A stretch of 64,000 bases of DNA from Candidatus Aphodousia gallistercoris. Lineage in GTDB: Bacteria; Pseudomonadota; Gammaproteobacteria; Burkholderiales; Burkholderiaceae_F. Position 1 is the first letter of the stretch. Each line of letters opens with the position of its first letter. Positions 47,411 through 56,099 of this stretch are shown here, in pieces. Location of the stretch: NCBI GenBank assembly GCA_018714185.1, contig DVNT01000008.1, forward strand, positions 1 through 64,000. Direction: 5' to 3'. The position numbers and the translations under genes were made by a program. The notes beneath the pieces were generated by a model. It had not been told where the DNA came from, ran no database searches, and saw nothing but the letters and a program-made list of their open reading frames with translations.

Positions 47411-48358
47411 TTAGGATTGAGCCTGAACCTTATTAAATATCCGAACCGCAACAGAAATGCCGGCAATCAACAGACAAAAACCGATCGACAGAGTGATTGT
47501 TGGCCATTGCATACGGAATATATGCCCATAGACGACAGAAAAAATTGTCTCAAACACCAAAAGCTGCCCCACCAATGCCGTGGGCAATTTTGCACTGCAC
47601 ATATTCCAAAGTGCAGTGGCAAGCCAGGAGCAGCAAACTCCGGCAAAAAGCATAATGACGAAATATCGTACCGGTGTAGGTCCCAGTAAGGACGGCATCT
47701 CCGGATCAAAAGCGTAAACCACGCAATAAAGCACCGCAGAGATGGGACAGAGGACTACGCACTGAGCACAAGTCCAAATAGTAGGATCAACCTTGGGGTG
47801 GTCCAGCAGCCAATCAGCATTGCGAATGGGGTACCAAGTCCACATGAGGGTTGAAATTAAACCACAGCCCAAACCCAAAAAGAAAGTTCCGGATGTCCCG
47901 CTATTGTTAGCTAAAAATTCCTCCAATTCAGTAAAGTTGATCATTACAAAGCCAACAAAAATACACAATAGGGGGATCACCAATGCCTTTAAATGAACAA
48001 AAGGCTTACCTTTTCTGCGTGAGCGCTCATTGGAAATTAGGGCTACTAAAACGGGCACTGCACCAAAACAAATACCCGCTACCGGAACGCCGGCATATTC
48101 GACTGAAAGCATCAAAAACCAAGCCTGTATTAGATTTCCGATCAATGTCAGCTTGACAGCAAAGATCCAATCTTGTTTTGTAATGCTTCTAAATTTTGGG
48201 AAAAAGACGATGATAAGAACTAGGGAAACCAGCCCCATGACAAAAGCACGGGCAATGGCAATATAAAGAGCATCGTATTCGGGCAGCAACACAGGCAATA
48301 GATAGGTTAGCCCCCAAAGCGCACAAGCGCTTAAACCATACAATACGCCGGCAAACAT
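47411..48358 (-). CDS. EamA/DMT-family transporter (1)
   Basis: 315 residues; GGAGGGG three bases before ATG 48358 (MFAGVLYGLS) fixes the start. Ten membrane segments in two EamA halves: the first begins GLSACALWGLTYLLP, the second near residue 150 with FFLGLGCGLISTLMW. A basic loop (SNERSRRKGKP) follows the first half. EamA carriers move amino acids and other small metabolites, often as exporters. Beside amino-acid lyases it could export an amine or amino acid product. A second EamA gene (59379) sits in the other lyase operon. Confidence 0.85.
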   Translation of the reverse strand: MFAGVLYGLSACALWGLTYLLPVLLPEYDALYIAIARAFVMGLVSLVLIIVFFPKFRSITKQDWIFAVKLTLIGNLIQAWFLMLSVEYAGVPVAGICFGAVPVLVALISNERSRRKGKPFVHLKALVIPLLCIFVGFVMINFTELEEFLANNSGTSGTFFLGLGCGLISTLMWTWYPIRNADWLLDHPKVDPTIWTCAQCVVLCPISAVLYCVVYAFDPEMPSLLGPTPVRYFVIMLFAGVCCSWLATALWNMCSAKLPTALVGQLLVFETIFSVVYGHIFRMQWPTITLSIGFCLLIAGISVAVRIFNKVQAQS

Positions 48359-48577
48359 TAACCCCTCCAACATATAAAGCCGCACAGCAACTCCATTTGT
48401 AAAAGCATTTCGTTAAATGTGAAAACCACTATTTTGTTTTTTTATAAGCCCTAGAGACGTTCTTTATGGCGTTTGGCAATTTGGGCAGATTGAATAAAAC
48501 TGAAGATGGGTACTTTTGAGCGAAGCTTGGCTTCGGCTTTAGATTGTCTTGCTAACCTTTGAAAAAGGACATTTATC

Positions 48578-50089
48578 ATGAACGAAATGGAGAATCGCCG
48601 CGGAAAAATTAAAAATCCTCCTTCAGCCGAGGTCGTCCGTTGGATTATTCAACCAGGCATCGAAAGCGACCTGGATCACGCCTATCAATGCTACTTGGAT
48701 GTCAACAAAGCTCACGTGCTCATGCTTGCAAAGCAAGGCATCATTAAAAAGAAAGTCGCAAAAGAAATACTCAAAGTTACCGATGAGATGGCGAATATGG
48801 GCGACAAACCCACATTCCCTATCGACCCCTCTCGAGAGGACACGTATTTCAATTTGGAGCATTACCTGATTACGCGAACTGGACTTGAAATCGGCGGCCA
48901 ACAGCACACTGCTCGTTCAAGGAATGATCTCATTGCAACTGTCACGCGATTATCCACCAGAAAATATTACTTGTTTATCTGCAAACTCTTTAACGAGATG
49001 AGGCAAACGCTAATTGATCTTGCAGAAAACAATACCGATGCCGTCATGTCGGGCTACACACATTTGCAGCCTTCCGAACCGATCACATTTGCGCACTACT
49101 GTTCTGCCGTATTGTCCGCACTGGAGCGAGACTACCGCCGAATTAGCGCAGTCTATAAATCGTTAAATCTTTCTCCCTTGGGCGGCGGTTCCATGGGGTC
49201 TACTACTTTCAATATTGACCGGGAAATGACGAGTAGCTTATTAGGTTTTGATGAGCCTCTCGATAATTCCATTGATTGTGTTGGAAGTAGAGATTATGCA
49301 ACTGAGCTTTTATCCGCTTTAGCTATGGCGGCAAACACCTTTAGTCGATTGTGTTTTGACCTTTATGTTTGGGCGACTCCTGACTATGGGTATGTTGAGG
49401 TTGATGACAGTTCCGCTGTGTGTTCATCCATCATGCCGCAAAAGAAGAATCCATGGACACTCGAGCATATTAAAGGCAAATGCGCCCACATCGAGGGCTT
49501 CTTCATTTCGGCCTTTAATGCACAAAAGAATACCCCATACACTCATAATCAAGATGTCAACGGCGAGTCCACCTATTTTCTCTGGACAGCAATGCGAGAA
49601 ATGCAGGCAAGCATTGAGCTGCTGAGAAGTACGCTAAAAGGCATCACGTTGCATAAAGATCGCATGGTACAAACCGCAACAGGCAACTTTTGCACAGCAA
49701 CAGAATTAGCAAACTATCTTGTGCGACATGACCAGATTTCATTTAGAGCCGCCCATGAGATCGTGGCAATGGTCGTTGACTACATGATTACGAACAACAA
49801 AAAAGCCAACGAAATCGGGAAGGCCGTAGTTGACGAAATCTTTATGAAGCTCTTTAACCGAAAGACAACAATGAGTGATCACGATATCCAAATGGCTTTA
49901 GACCCGGTATTGAACGCTCAGTCAAAAAAGGTCTTGGGCGGTACTGCTCCGGAAGAAGTCCTTCGTCAATTAGCGCGCCGCCAATCCAAACTCGCAATGG
50001 ATAATGAAGAACTTTCTCAGAGACAGCACGCGTTGCAACAAGCCAAAGAACAATTGGAATCTCTGGTACAGATAGCCATTAAGGATTAG
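48578..50089 (+). CDS. Argininosuccinate-lyase-like C-N lyase 2
   Basis: 503 residues. ATG 48578 has AAAGGA about ten bases upstream. Intact active-site regions: HTARSRND near 113-120, GYTHLQPSEP near 163 and CSSIMPQKKNPW near 285. As in lyases 1 and 3, SRND is followed by Leu and the HLQ motif by PSEP, unlike ArgH. Codon use looks more AT-rich than in lyase 3. It shares the long C-terminal helical tail (RQSKLAMDNEELSQRQHALQ). It is monocistronic by appearance: EamA is divergent upstream, and inverted repeats follow before a LysR gene on the same strand. Confidence 0.87.
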   Translation: MNEMENRRGKIKNPPSAEVVRWIIQPGIESDLDHAYQCYLDVNKAHVLMLAKQGIIKKKVAKEILKVTDEMANMGDKPTFPIDPSREDTYFNLEHYLITRTGLEIGGQQHTARSRNDLIATVTRLSTRKYYLFICKLFNEMRQTLIDLAENNTDAVMSGYTHLQPSEPITFAHYCSAVLSALERDYRRISAVYKSLNLSPLGGGSMGSTTFNIDREMTSSLLGFDEPLDNSIDCVGSRDYATELLSALAMAANTFSRLCFDLYVWATPDYGYVEVDDSSAVCSSIMPQKKNPWTLEHIKGKCAHIEGFFISAFNAQKNTPYTHNQDVNGESTYFLWTAMREMQASIELLRSTLKGITLHKDRMVQTATGNFCTATELANYLVRHDQISFRAAHEIVAMVVDYMITNNKKANEIGKAVVDEIFMKLFNRKTTMSDHDIQMALDPVLNAQSKKVLGGTAPEEVLRQLARRQSKLAMDNEELSQRQHALQQAKEQLESLVQIAIKD

Positions 50090-50100
50090 CCGCAAGCTGT

Positions 50101-50217
50101 CTTCATTAGCGTTAAGCGTAATGAAGGGATCTGTATCGGAACGATCTTCGATTTCGATCTTTGTGTTTCAAATTGGGCTTTGAAATGACTGCTAAGCAGG
50201 AATGGAAAAGCCCAATT
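50101..50217 (+). repeat. Nested inverted repeats between lyase 2 and the LysR gene
   Basis: CTTCATTA/TAATGAAG (50101-50126), TTTCAAA-TTGGGC-TTTGAAA (50166-50185) and AATTGGGCTTT/AAAGCCCAATT (50171-50217) overlap. The last two are mutually exclusive in RNA. They may end lyase 2 transcription or form an operator; T tracts are weak. Confidence 0.45.
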
Positions 50218-50288
50218 GTTAACCTTTTACATGCAAGGCTTCTTATTTTGCTCTCAACCTCCAATTAGCAATGAAGGGGCTGTATCCT

Positions 50289-51335
50289 ATGGCGGATATT
50301 AAAAATATAACCTACCTTAAATCGTTGTTTCCGACTGGTGTTTTATGCTTTCTGAGCTTATGTAAGACACACAGTTATACGCAAACGGCAAAGCAACTAA
50401 AGACCTCCCAGTCTTCCGTTTCAAGATCGATTATTGAGCTGGAGGAAGTTTTGGGATTTCAACTTGTTGAGCGACAAACTCGTCCCATTAAAATCACAAG
50501 ATCCGGACTTTTGCTTGAGAAATCATTGTCAGAATGCCAAAACTCGCTTGAGCAAATGCTTTTATACATTCGTCAAAATAATCTCAGGCACATGCCGTTA
50601 AGGATTGGTCTTATTGAAAGCATGGCAGACTGCCTAACAGTCCCGCTTTTTCAACGGTTAAAAGGTGAATTTTCAAACGCTCTAGCCCTCACAGCGGTGA
50701 GCACCCGGCTTCTGGAACTTCTCGATGAAGAGAGAGTCGACTTTATTGTTTCATCGAACCCTTTCAGCTATCGAAACGACTTAAAAAGATTTTTTATTTT
50801 GCAAGAACCGTCAATCATTGTGACGTCGAAGTGCATCACTTTACCTCAGCCCTTGTCTTGGGAGCGACTTAAATTTATTGGCTTACCCCAAGTTTCATAT
50901 GACAAAGATAACTCGGGAGCAGCCATAGAGCGTCGTCTTTTCAATGAAAACGGCCTAAATTTTATTCGACGCATCGAGGTCGATCTCAATATCCTTTTAA
51001 TGCGTATGGTGGCAGAAAATATGGGCTGGGCATTAACTAGAGTTACAGCTTTGGTTCAATTCCCCGGCTACGCGCAAAATGTGAATGTTTACGAAATGCC
51101 CGATCCACTGGCTTCCAGAGAACTTTTTTTGATTTATAAAAATAATGCCTTCTCCGATATGGCAGAAAAAATTGCCCGCGAAATAAAAATACTGATTGTT
51201 GAAACTCTTATTCCTAGGATGCTCCATTGGGCTCCATGGATTAAACCTTATTTGATGATTCAGGGTAAATCTGCGTTAGACAGAGTGCCGGCATTTCCAA
51301 ATGAGCGTCCGAGCAGAACTAGTACGGTGTTCTGA
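50289..51335 (+). CDS. LysR-family regulator upstream of the dcu-lyase operon
   Basis: 348 residues. AAGGGG lies nine bases before ATG 50289 (MADIKNITYL); an ATG at 50271 overlaps that site. Helix-turn-helix near 20-75 (VLCFLSLCKTHSYTQTAKQL, TSQSSVSRSIIELEE, RQTRPIKITRSG). The C-terminal tail is long (about 40 residues beyond the effector domain). It precedes Dcu carrier 2, ASL-like 3 and the divided lyase pair A/B, all on the same strand, so it is the most likely regulator of that operon. Confidence 0.85.
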   Translation: MADIKNITYLKSLFPTGVLCFLSLCKTHSYTQTAKQLKTSQSSVSRSIIELEEVLGFQLVERQTRPIKITRSGLLLEKSLSECQNSLEQMLLYIRQNNLRHMPLRIGLIESMADCLTVPLFQRLKGEFSNALALTAVSTRLLELLDEERVDFIVSSNPFSYRNDLKRFFILQEPSIIVTSKCITLPQPLSWERLKFIGLPQVSYDKDNSGAAIERRLFNENGLNFIRRIEVDLNILLMRMVAENMGWALTRVTALVQFPGYAQNVNVYEMPDPLASRELFLIYKNNAFSDMAEKIAREIKILIVETLIPRMLHWAPWIKPYLMIQGKSALDRVPAFPNERPSRTSTVF

Positions 51336-51828
51336 TATTGGAAACGAGACTCAGGCACTCACGCTATTTTGAAGTTTCATCCATAAACACTTCCCGCTGA
51401 CTAGAAGTTGTTATTTCGTTCTTTGCCCAAAAAAGTCGATAGCGCAATGCTTATCCAGTACCGCCCTCTTCTTTCGGGACAACCCAACGATAGTCACCCG
51501 ACTTGAGGTCTCGCCCGCCCTAGGATTCGTCCCGGCACTAAGCGCAACTATTCCAATAAATTCTTTTTTCCCGCATACAAACGATTGTAAACAAGCGAAT
51601 GAGGCGGCCCGAATTTCTTGAACCTCGTTTACTTAAGACACGTTCAAACGCACCTTAAAAGATGAGGTTCTTCTTAAAAATTAAGCTTTATCCCCCATGT
51701 TTTATCTCAAAAATGCATAAACCTTTTATTAAACATTGCAAGATGTTGAGTCTCTGAGTTTCTAGGGTTGGAATGTGAGAATGGGTCGTCTGATCTGTAT
51801 CTCATCTACCCTTTCTCGGAGATATTAA
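51336..51828. other. Intergenic leader of the dcu-lyase operon
   Basis: 493 bases without a convincing gene. The operon promoter must lie here; the AT-rich stretch at 51650-51745 is the likeliest place. GGAGATATTAA at 51818-51828 is the ribosome site for the Dcu gene. I could not assign an operator. Confidence 0.4.
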
Positions 51829-53142
51829 ATGAGTGTTATCTTACAAGCCATAGTGGTCTTCGGTGTGATTGCCATCGGTGCCCGCTATGCCGGTATCGGC
51901 CTCGGCATTTGGGGCGGTATCGGTTTGTTTACTCTGGTAACGGTTTTCGGTTTGGCTCCAACAACGGCTCCGGTCGATGTTCTATTGATCATGATCGCTG
52001 TTGCAACAGCAGCATCGGTGATGGATGCCGCAGGCGGAGTCGATTACATGGTGCGTATTGCAGAAAAAATCATTCGTGCCAATCCGAACCGTATTGTTTA
52101 TGTGGCCCCCCTGGTGACATGGTTCTTTGCCTTCCTTGCCGGCACAGCCAATATTGCTCAATCCCTGATGCCCGTTATCTACGAAGTGGCCCACGGCGTT
52201 GGAATTCGTCCGGAGCGCGCCATGACGGCCTCCGGCGTTGCTGCTCAACAAGCCTTGGTAGCCAGCCCCGTAGCCGCTTGCACTGCTGCTTTGATTGGCT
52301 TGTACACTCAAAATGGCTATGACTTCGGTTTACAAACGATTTTGATGATCACGATTCCGGCCACATTGATCGCCGTGTTGGCTGTCTCGACCGTTATGTT
52401 GCGTTACGGTAAAGATTTGAAGGATGACCCTGAATATCAGGCTCGCTTAAAAGCCGGTCTGGTCAAAGCGGTTACCAGTCAATCCGAACGTCCGCCGCTT
52501 CCCAAGAAGGCGGGTTTGTCGGCCTTGCTTTTTGTGCTTTGTGTTGCCGGCGTGGTCGTGACAGGGATTTTCCCTGAATTGCGTACGCCGAACAACGGCA
52601 AGCCCATCAACATGGGTGTGTTCCTTCAGATCGGTATGTTTGTTGCTGCCGGTTTAATTTTGGTGATCTGCCGCCCGAAACTCTCCAACGCCATGTCGAG
52701 CTCCATCATGCGGGCCGGTATGACGGCCGTGATCACGGTGTTTGGCTTGTCTTGGATGTCCGATACGTTTATTTCGGCTCATAAAGCCGTATGGGTTGAG
52801 GAAATCGGCGGTTTAGTCCAGACGATGCCTTGGATCTTTGCCTTCGTGATTTTCTTCGGTTCGATGCTTTTGAACTCCCAAGCGGCAACGGTTCGCGCCG
52901 TGATGCCTTTGGGCTTTGCTCTCGGCATGCCCGCTCCGACGCTCTTGGGTCTGTACCCGGCCTGTAACGGCACGTCCTTCCTGCCGACTTCGGGTGTAGT
53001 GGTGTCGACGATCGCTTTTGACCAATCCGGTACGACTCACATTGGTAAATACGTGATCAACCACTCGTTCTTGGTTCCTTGCGTTACTGCAACGACGACC
53101 GCAACGGTTGCGGCCTATTTACTGACTTTTGTTATGTTCTAA
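51829..53142 (+). CDS. DcuA/DcuB-family C4-dicarboxylate carrier (2)
   Basis: 437 residues with the same architecture as carrier 1: GVIAIGARYAGIGLGIWGG at the N terminus, TTAPVDVLLIMIAV, AGGVDYMVRIAEKIIRANPN, AGTANIAQSLMPVIYEV, PERAMTASGVAAQQA and DQSGTTHIGKYVINHS. It differs from carrier 1 in the pore-side region (GTANIAQS in place of GTGNAVYA), so the substrate may differ. It is the first gene of an operon; ASL-like lyase 3 starts 12 bases after its stop. Exchange of an aspartate-type substrate for succinate is inferred from the family and the neighbours. Confidence 0.88.
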   Translation: MSVILQAIVVFGVIAIGARYAGIGLGIWGGIGLFTLVTVFGLAPTTAPVDVLLIMIAVATAASVMDAAGGVDYMVRIAEKIIRANPNRIVYVAPLVTWFFAFLAGTANIAQSLMPVIYEVAHGVGIRPERAMTASGVAAQQALVASPVAACTAALIGLYTQNGYDFGLQTILMITIPATLIAVLAVSTVMLRYGKDLKDDPEYQARLKAGLVKAVTSQSERPPLPKKAGLSALLFVLCVAGVVVTGIFPELRTPNNGKPINMGVFLQIGMFVAAGLILVICRPKLSNAMSSSIMRAGMTAVITVFGLSWMSDTFISAHKAVWVEEIGGLVQTMPWIFAFVIFFGSMLLNSQAATVRAVMPLGFALGMPAPTLLGLYPACNGTSFLPTSGVVVSTIAFDQSGTTHIGKYVINHSFLVPCVTATTTATVAAYLLTFVMF

Positions 53143-53154
53143 GGAGAAACATCA

Positions 53155-54663
53155 ATGTCTGAAAATAATAACCGCGGCCGCATCCGCAAAGCGATTGCTC
53201 CGGAAGTAGTTAAATATATTAATGATCCGGTCGCCAAGAGTGACTACGAGACCTCTTACTTCACTTATTTGACGATTAACCGCGCTCATGTTTTGATGCT
53301 TGAAAAGCAGGGCATCATTACAAAGGAAGTCTGCCAGGCGATCTTGAAAGCCACTCGTGAGATTGAAGCCAATCCGATCGCTCCGGACTTTAAGAAAGAA
53401 TCGGGCATCGAAGACCTGTACACATCGCTTGAAAAACGCCTCATTAAGATGGTCGGTCTTGAAATCGGCGGCCAGCAACATACCGCTCGCTCTCGCAACG
53501 ACTTGGGCGCAACGGTATTGCGCATGGATACCCGTGACTATTACCTCAAGCTTTGCGAGTTGTTCATTAAGACTCGCGAAACGTTGCTCAATGTGGCTCG
53601 CCAGAACTACGACGCCGTCTTCTCCGGCTACACGCATATGCAGCCGTCCGAACCGGTAACGCTTGCTCATTATCTGTCGGCCGTTTTAAACGGGCTCGAA
53701 CGCGACTACCATCGTTTGGAAAATGCCTGGCAAGGGCTCAACATCTGCCCGTTGGGCGGCTGCTCCATGGGCTCTACCTCTTTTAACATTGACCGTACGA
53801 TGACGGCTCGCTTATTAGGCTTTGATAAGCCGATGGCCAATTCCATCGACACCGTTGCGTCGCGTGACTACGCCGTGGAAATCACTTCAGCTCTAGCAAT
53901 CGCTTCCGATACGTTATCTCGTTTGGCTTTTGACCTCTACATTTGGGCAACGCCCGAATACAGCTACATTGAGGTCGACGACAGCTGCGCGGTTTGCTCA
54001 TCGATCATGCCGCAAAAGAAGAACGCCTTTACCCTGGAACATATCAAAGCACGCGCTGCCCATATGCACGGCTATCTGATGGCTATGCTTGCTTGCATGA
54101 AGACCATCATCTACTCGCATAGCAAAGATACGAGCGTTGAGGCAACGAAGAACCTGCGGGCGGCCATGCTCGAGATGGAAGGCGACTTTGTTCTCACGGA
54201 ATTGACCGTACGTACGATGTCGGTTAAACGCAATGTGATGCTTGACCACGCACGGCGTAATTTCTGCACAGTCACGGAATTAGCTAACTACCTTGTTCGC
54301 CATGACAATATTTCGTTCCGTGAAGCCCACGAAATTATTGCAGCCGTCGTCGGCAATATGTATGAGCGCGGGTTGAGCTGCGCAGAAATTGACCGCCAGG
54401 CCATCAATGAAGTCAGTGTCCCGGCCTTTGGCTTTGAAACAAAACTGACCGACGAGCTTATCCGTGAAGCCCTTGATCCGGTCCGTATTGCCGAAGCCAA
54501 GAAGATTATCGGCGGCACGGCCAAGGAAGAAGTGACCCACCAGCTCGACATGATTGAAGAGCAGTTACTTAAAGACAAGGACGTTTGTGCTCAACGTCAT
54601 GAGCATCTCGCCAAGGCCAAGGCCGAGTTGGATGCAATGACCGATGCCATGATCGCGGCTTAA
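53155..54663 (+). CDS. Argininosuccinate-lyase-like C-N lyase 3
   Basis: 502 residues; AAGGAG overlaps the end of the Dcu gene and sets ATG 53155. Active-site regions are intact: HTARSRND followed by Leu, GYTHMQPSEPV and CSSIMPQKKNAF. The last differs from KKNPW in lyases 1 and 2 at the residues after the catalytic loop, which suggests a different substrate. The long C-terminal helical tail is kept. It is tightly linked to Dcu carrier 2, so carrier and lyase probably act on the same compound: import, then release of fumarate. Confidence 0.88.
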   Translation: MSENNNRGRIRKAIAPEVVKYINDPVAKSDYETSYFTYLTINRAHVLMLEKQGIITKEVCQAILKATREIEANPIAPDFKKESGIEDLYTSLEKRLIKMVGLEIGGQQHTARSRNDLGATVLRMDTRDYYLKLCELFIKTRETLLNVARQNYDAVFSGYTHMQPSEPVTLAHYLSAVLNGLERDYHRLENAWQGLNICPLGGCSMGSTSFNIDRTMTARLLGFDKPMANSIDTVASRDYAVEITSALAIASDTLSRLAFDLYIWATPEYSYIEVDDSCAVCSSIMPQKKNAFTLEHIKARAAHMHGYLMAMLACMKTIIYSHSKDTSVEATKNLRAAMLEMEGDFVLTELTVRTMSVKRNVMLDHARRNFCTVTELANYLVRHDNISFREAHEIIAAVVGNMYERGLSCAEIDRQAINEVSVPAFGFETKLTDELIREALDPVRIAEAKKIIGGTAKEEVTHQLDMIEEQLLKDKDVCAQRHEHLAKAKAELDAMTDAMIAA

Positions 54664-54687
54664 TGCCTTAAAAACCAGGTGTTATCG

Positions 54688-54727
54688 ACGGAACCGCGGA
54701 CATAGGCGCCTTCGGTTCCGTTTTCTT
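54688..54727 (+). terminator. Strong hairpin and T tract inside the operon
   Basis: ACGGAACCG and CGGTTCCGT pair over nine bases around a sixteen-base loop, followed by TTTTCTTTATTTTT. It stands between lyase 3 and lyase subunit A, only about 25 bases before the next start. It therefore probably lowers expression of the downstream pair or acts as an attenuator. Confidence 0.8.
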
Positions 54728-54749
54728 TATTTTTCTAAAAGGAGTGGAC

Positions 54750-56087
54750 ATGTCAGTAAGCGAAGAAGTGAAAATTACCGGCAAATCGCTCGAAAAGTTT
54801 CCCGATGTGATCAAGGTTTTTGCCTTGGTCAAAAAAGCCTATGCGTTGACGAATGCCCAATTCGGCTTCTTGCCTCAAGAGCTTGCCTGTTCGATTGCCC
54901 AACAGTGTGATCTTTTGGCGCAAAATCCCTCAACGCTAAAGGTTGAACTCTGGCAAAGTGATTTCACGCTTTTAAATACGCGTTTTGCCGCCTATGTTAC
55001 AGAAAAAACCGGCATCGGTGCCGACAAAATCAACCTGCTGCAGTCTATTCAAGATATAAGCCAAACGGTGGAATCGATCGTCATTTATCGTAGGCTGAGT
55101 ATCTTGATCGACGATGTTGCCTACTTGCAAAAAGCCTTGACGGAAAAAGCCAACGAATTTTCGAATGAAATTCGCCTCATGCGTACCCACGTCATGGAAA
55201 GTGCTGTCGGCACTTGGGGACAAACGTTCGGAGCGCTTGCCCTGTCAATTGACCGTGCTAGGCGCCATTTGATCTCTCATCGGGGTGAGTACAAGCAGGT
55301 GGTCTTGGGGCGAATGCTCTTTGGGGTAGCCATTAATGACTCCAATGTTTACACGAAAGCTCTTTTAGAGAGACTGTCTAAAGAACTCGGCATTGATCTC
55401 GAAGAACCGCATTCAGTGTATGAACCCGTTGCCAAGAGCGCTCTGATTAACGAAATGATGGGTAACGAAAAATTTATTTATCTTGCCGGCGATCTGAAAG
55501 CCTTGGCTATGATCAATGCCCGCATAGGTCACGGGTTCGTTATCTACGGTTCCGGGCCTCGAGCCGGCATAAGCGAGATCTCATTGCCGGCCATCGCTCC
55601 GGGCTCGACGATCATGCCCGGCAAGATTAACCCGAGCATGGCTCACTTAATGTTCCAAATTGCCGAATTCGTCTCTGTCAATGAGCAAATGGCGGCCTTT
55701 GCGTTCAATGAACTTGACTTTGACCTGACCCATCAGATGGGCGGGGCATTTATTACGATGATCGAAATGCTTGAAGCGCTCGGCAAGGGCTCCAGGCTGT
55801 TTGTCGACAAGTGTGTCAAGGGCTTTACCGTATTGTCTGACAACAATAAAGACCACGTACGTCATTCGCCGTCACTGGCGAACCTTGTTGAAGCCTTCAA
55901 GGGGCAGGATGCCGCTCAGAAAGTACGGCAACGCATGCACTCGGAAGGAATCGGTTGCAAAGAGGCCTGCATCAAAGAAGGTCTTTACAGCGAAAAAGAA
56001 GCCGGCTGCCTCTTCGATCTTAAGACGATGGCTTACTCGGGTATGGACCCCGAGAAGGTGGCTTTCTTTATGGGCTTAAAAAAGTAA
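54750..56087 (+). CDS. Aspartase-superfamily subunit A: keeps the catalytic Ser loop, lacks the substrate loops
   Basis: 445 residues from ATG 54750 (AAGGAG upstream). The C-terminal two thirds read as aspartase: YGSGPRAGISEISLPAIAPG leads into GSTIMPGKINP (285-295), which keeps the catalytic Ser, Lys and Asn; RTHVMESAVGTWGQTF lies near 145. The N-terminal part is degenerate: it lacks the YYGxQTxR block, the SGTSxNMNxNEV loop reads SDFTLLNTRFAAYV, and NTHVNxxQSSND reads ADKINLLQSIQD (to residue 102). Alone it could not bind aspartate in the usual way. The next gene (subunit B, 12 bases away) has exactly the parts this one lacks. I infer an obligate hetero-oligomer. Confidence 0.85.
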   Translation: MSVSEEVKITGKSLEKFPDVIKVFALVKKAYALTNAQFGFLPQELACSIAQQCDLLAQNPSTLKVELWQSDFTLLNTRFAAYVTEKTGIGADKINLLQSIQDISQTVESIVIYRRLSILIDDVAYLQKALTEKANEFSNEIRLMRTHVMESAVGTWGQTFGALALSIDRARRHLISHRGEYKQVVLGRMLFGVAINDSNVYTKALLERLSKELGIDLEEPHSVYEPVAKSALINEMMGNEKFIYLAGDLKALAMINARIGHGFVIYGSGPRAGISEISLPAIAPGSTIMPGKINPSMAHLMFQIAEFVSVNEQMAAFAFNELDFDLTHQMGGAFITMIEMLEALGKGSRLFVDKCVKGFTVLSDNNKDHVRHSPSLANLVEAFKGQDAAQKVRQRMHSEGIGCKEACIKEGLYSEKEAGCLFDLKTMAYSGMDPEKVAFFMGLKK

Positions 56088-56099
56088 AGGAGCACGAAG

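Noticed and set aside
51768..52322. Cys- and Arg-rich frame overlapping the start of Dcu carrier 2
   Set aside because: It is an out-of-frame reading of the carrier gene, with composition typical of a shadow frame.
42801..54663. Housekeeping argH for the ASL-like genes
   Set aside because: Three copies share altered SRNDL and PSEP motifs and a long tail, and none is beside arginine synthesis genes.
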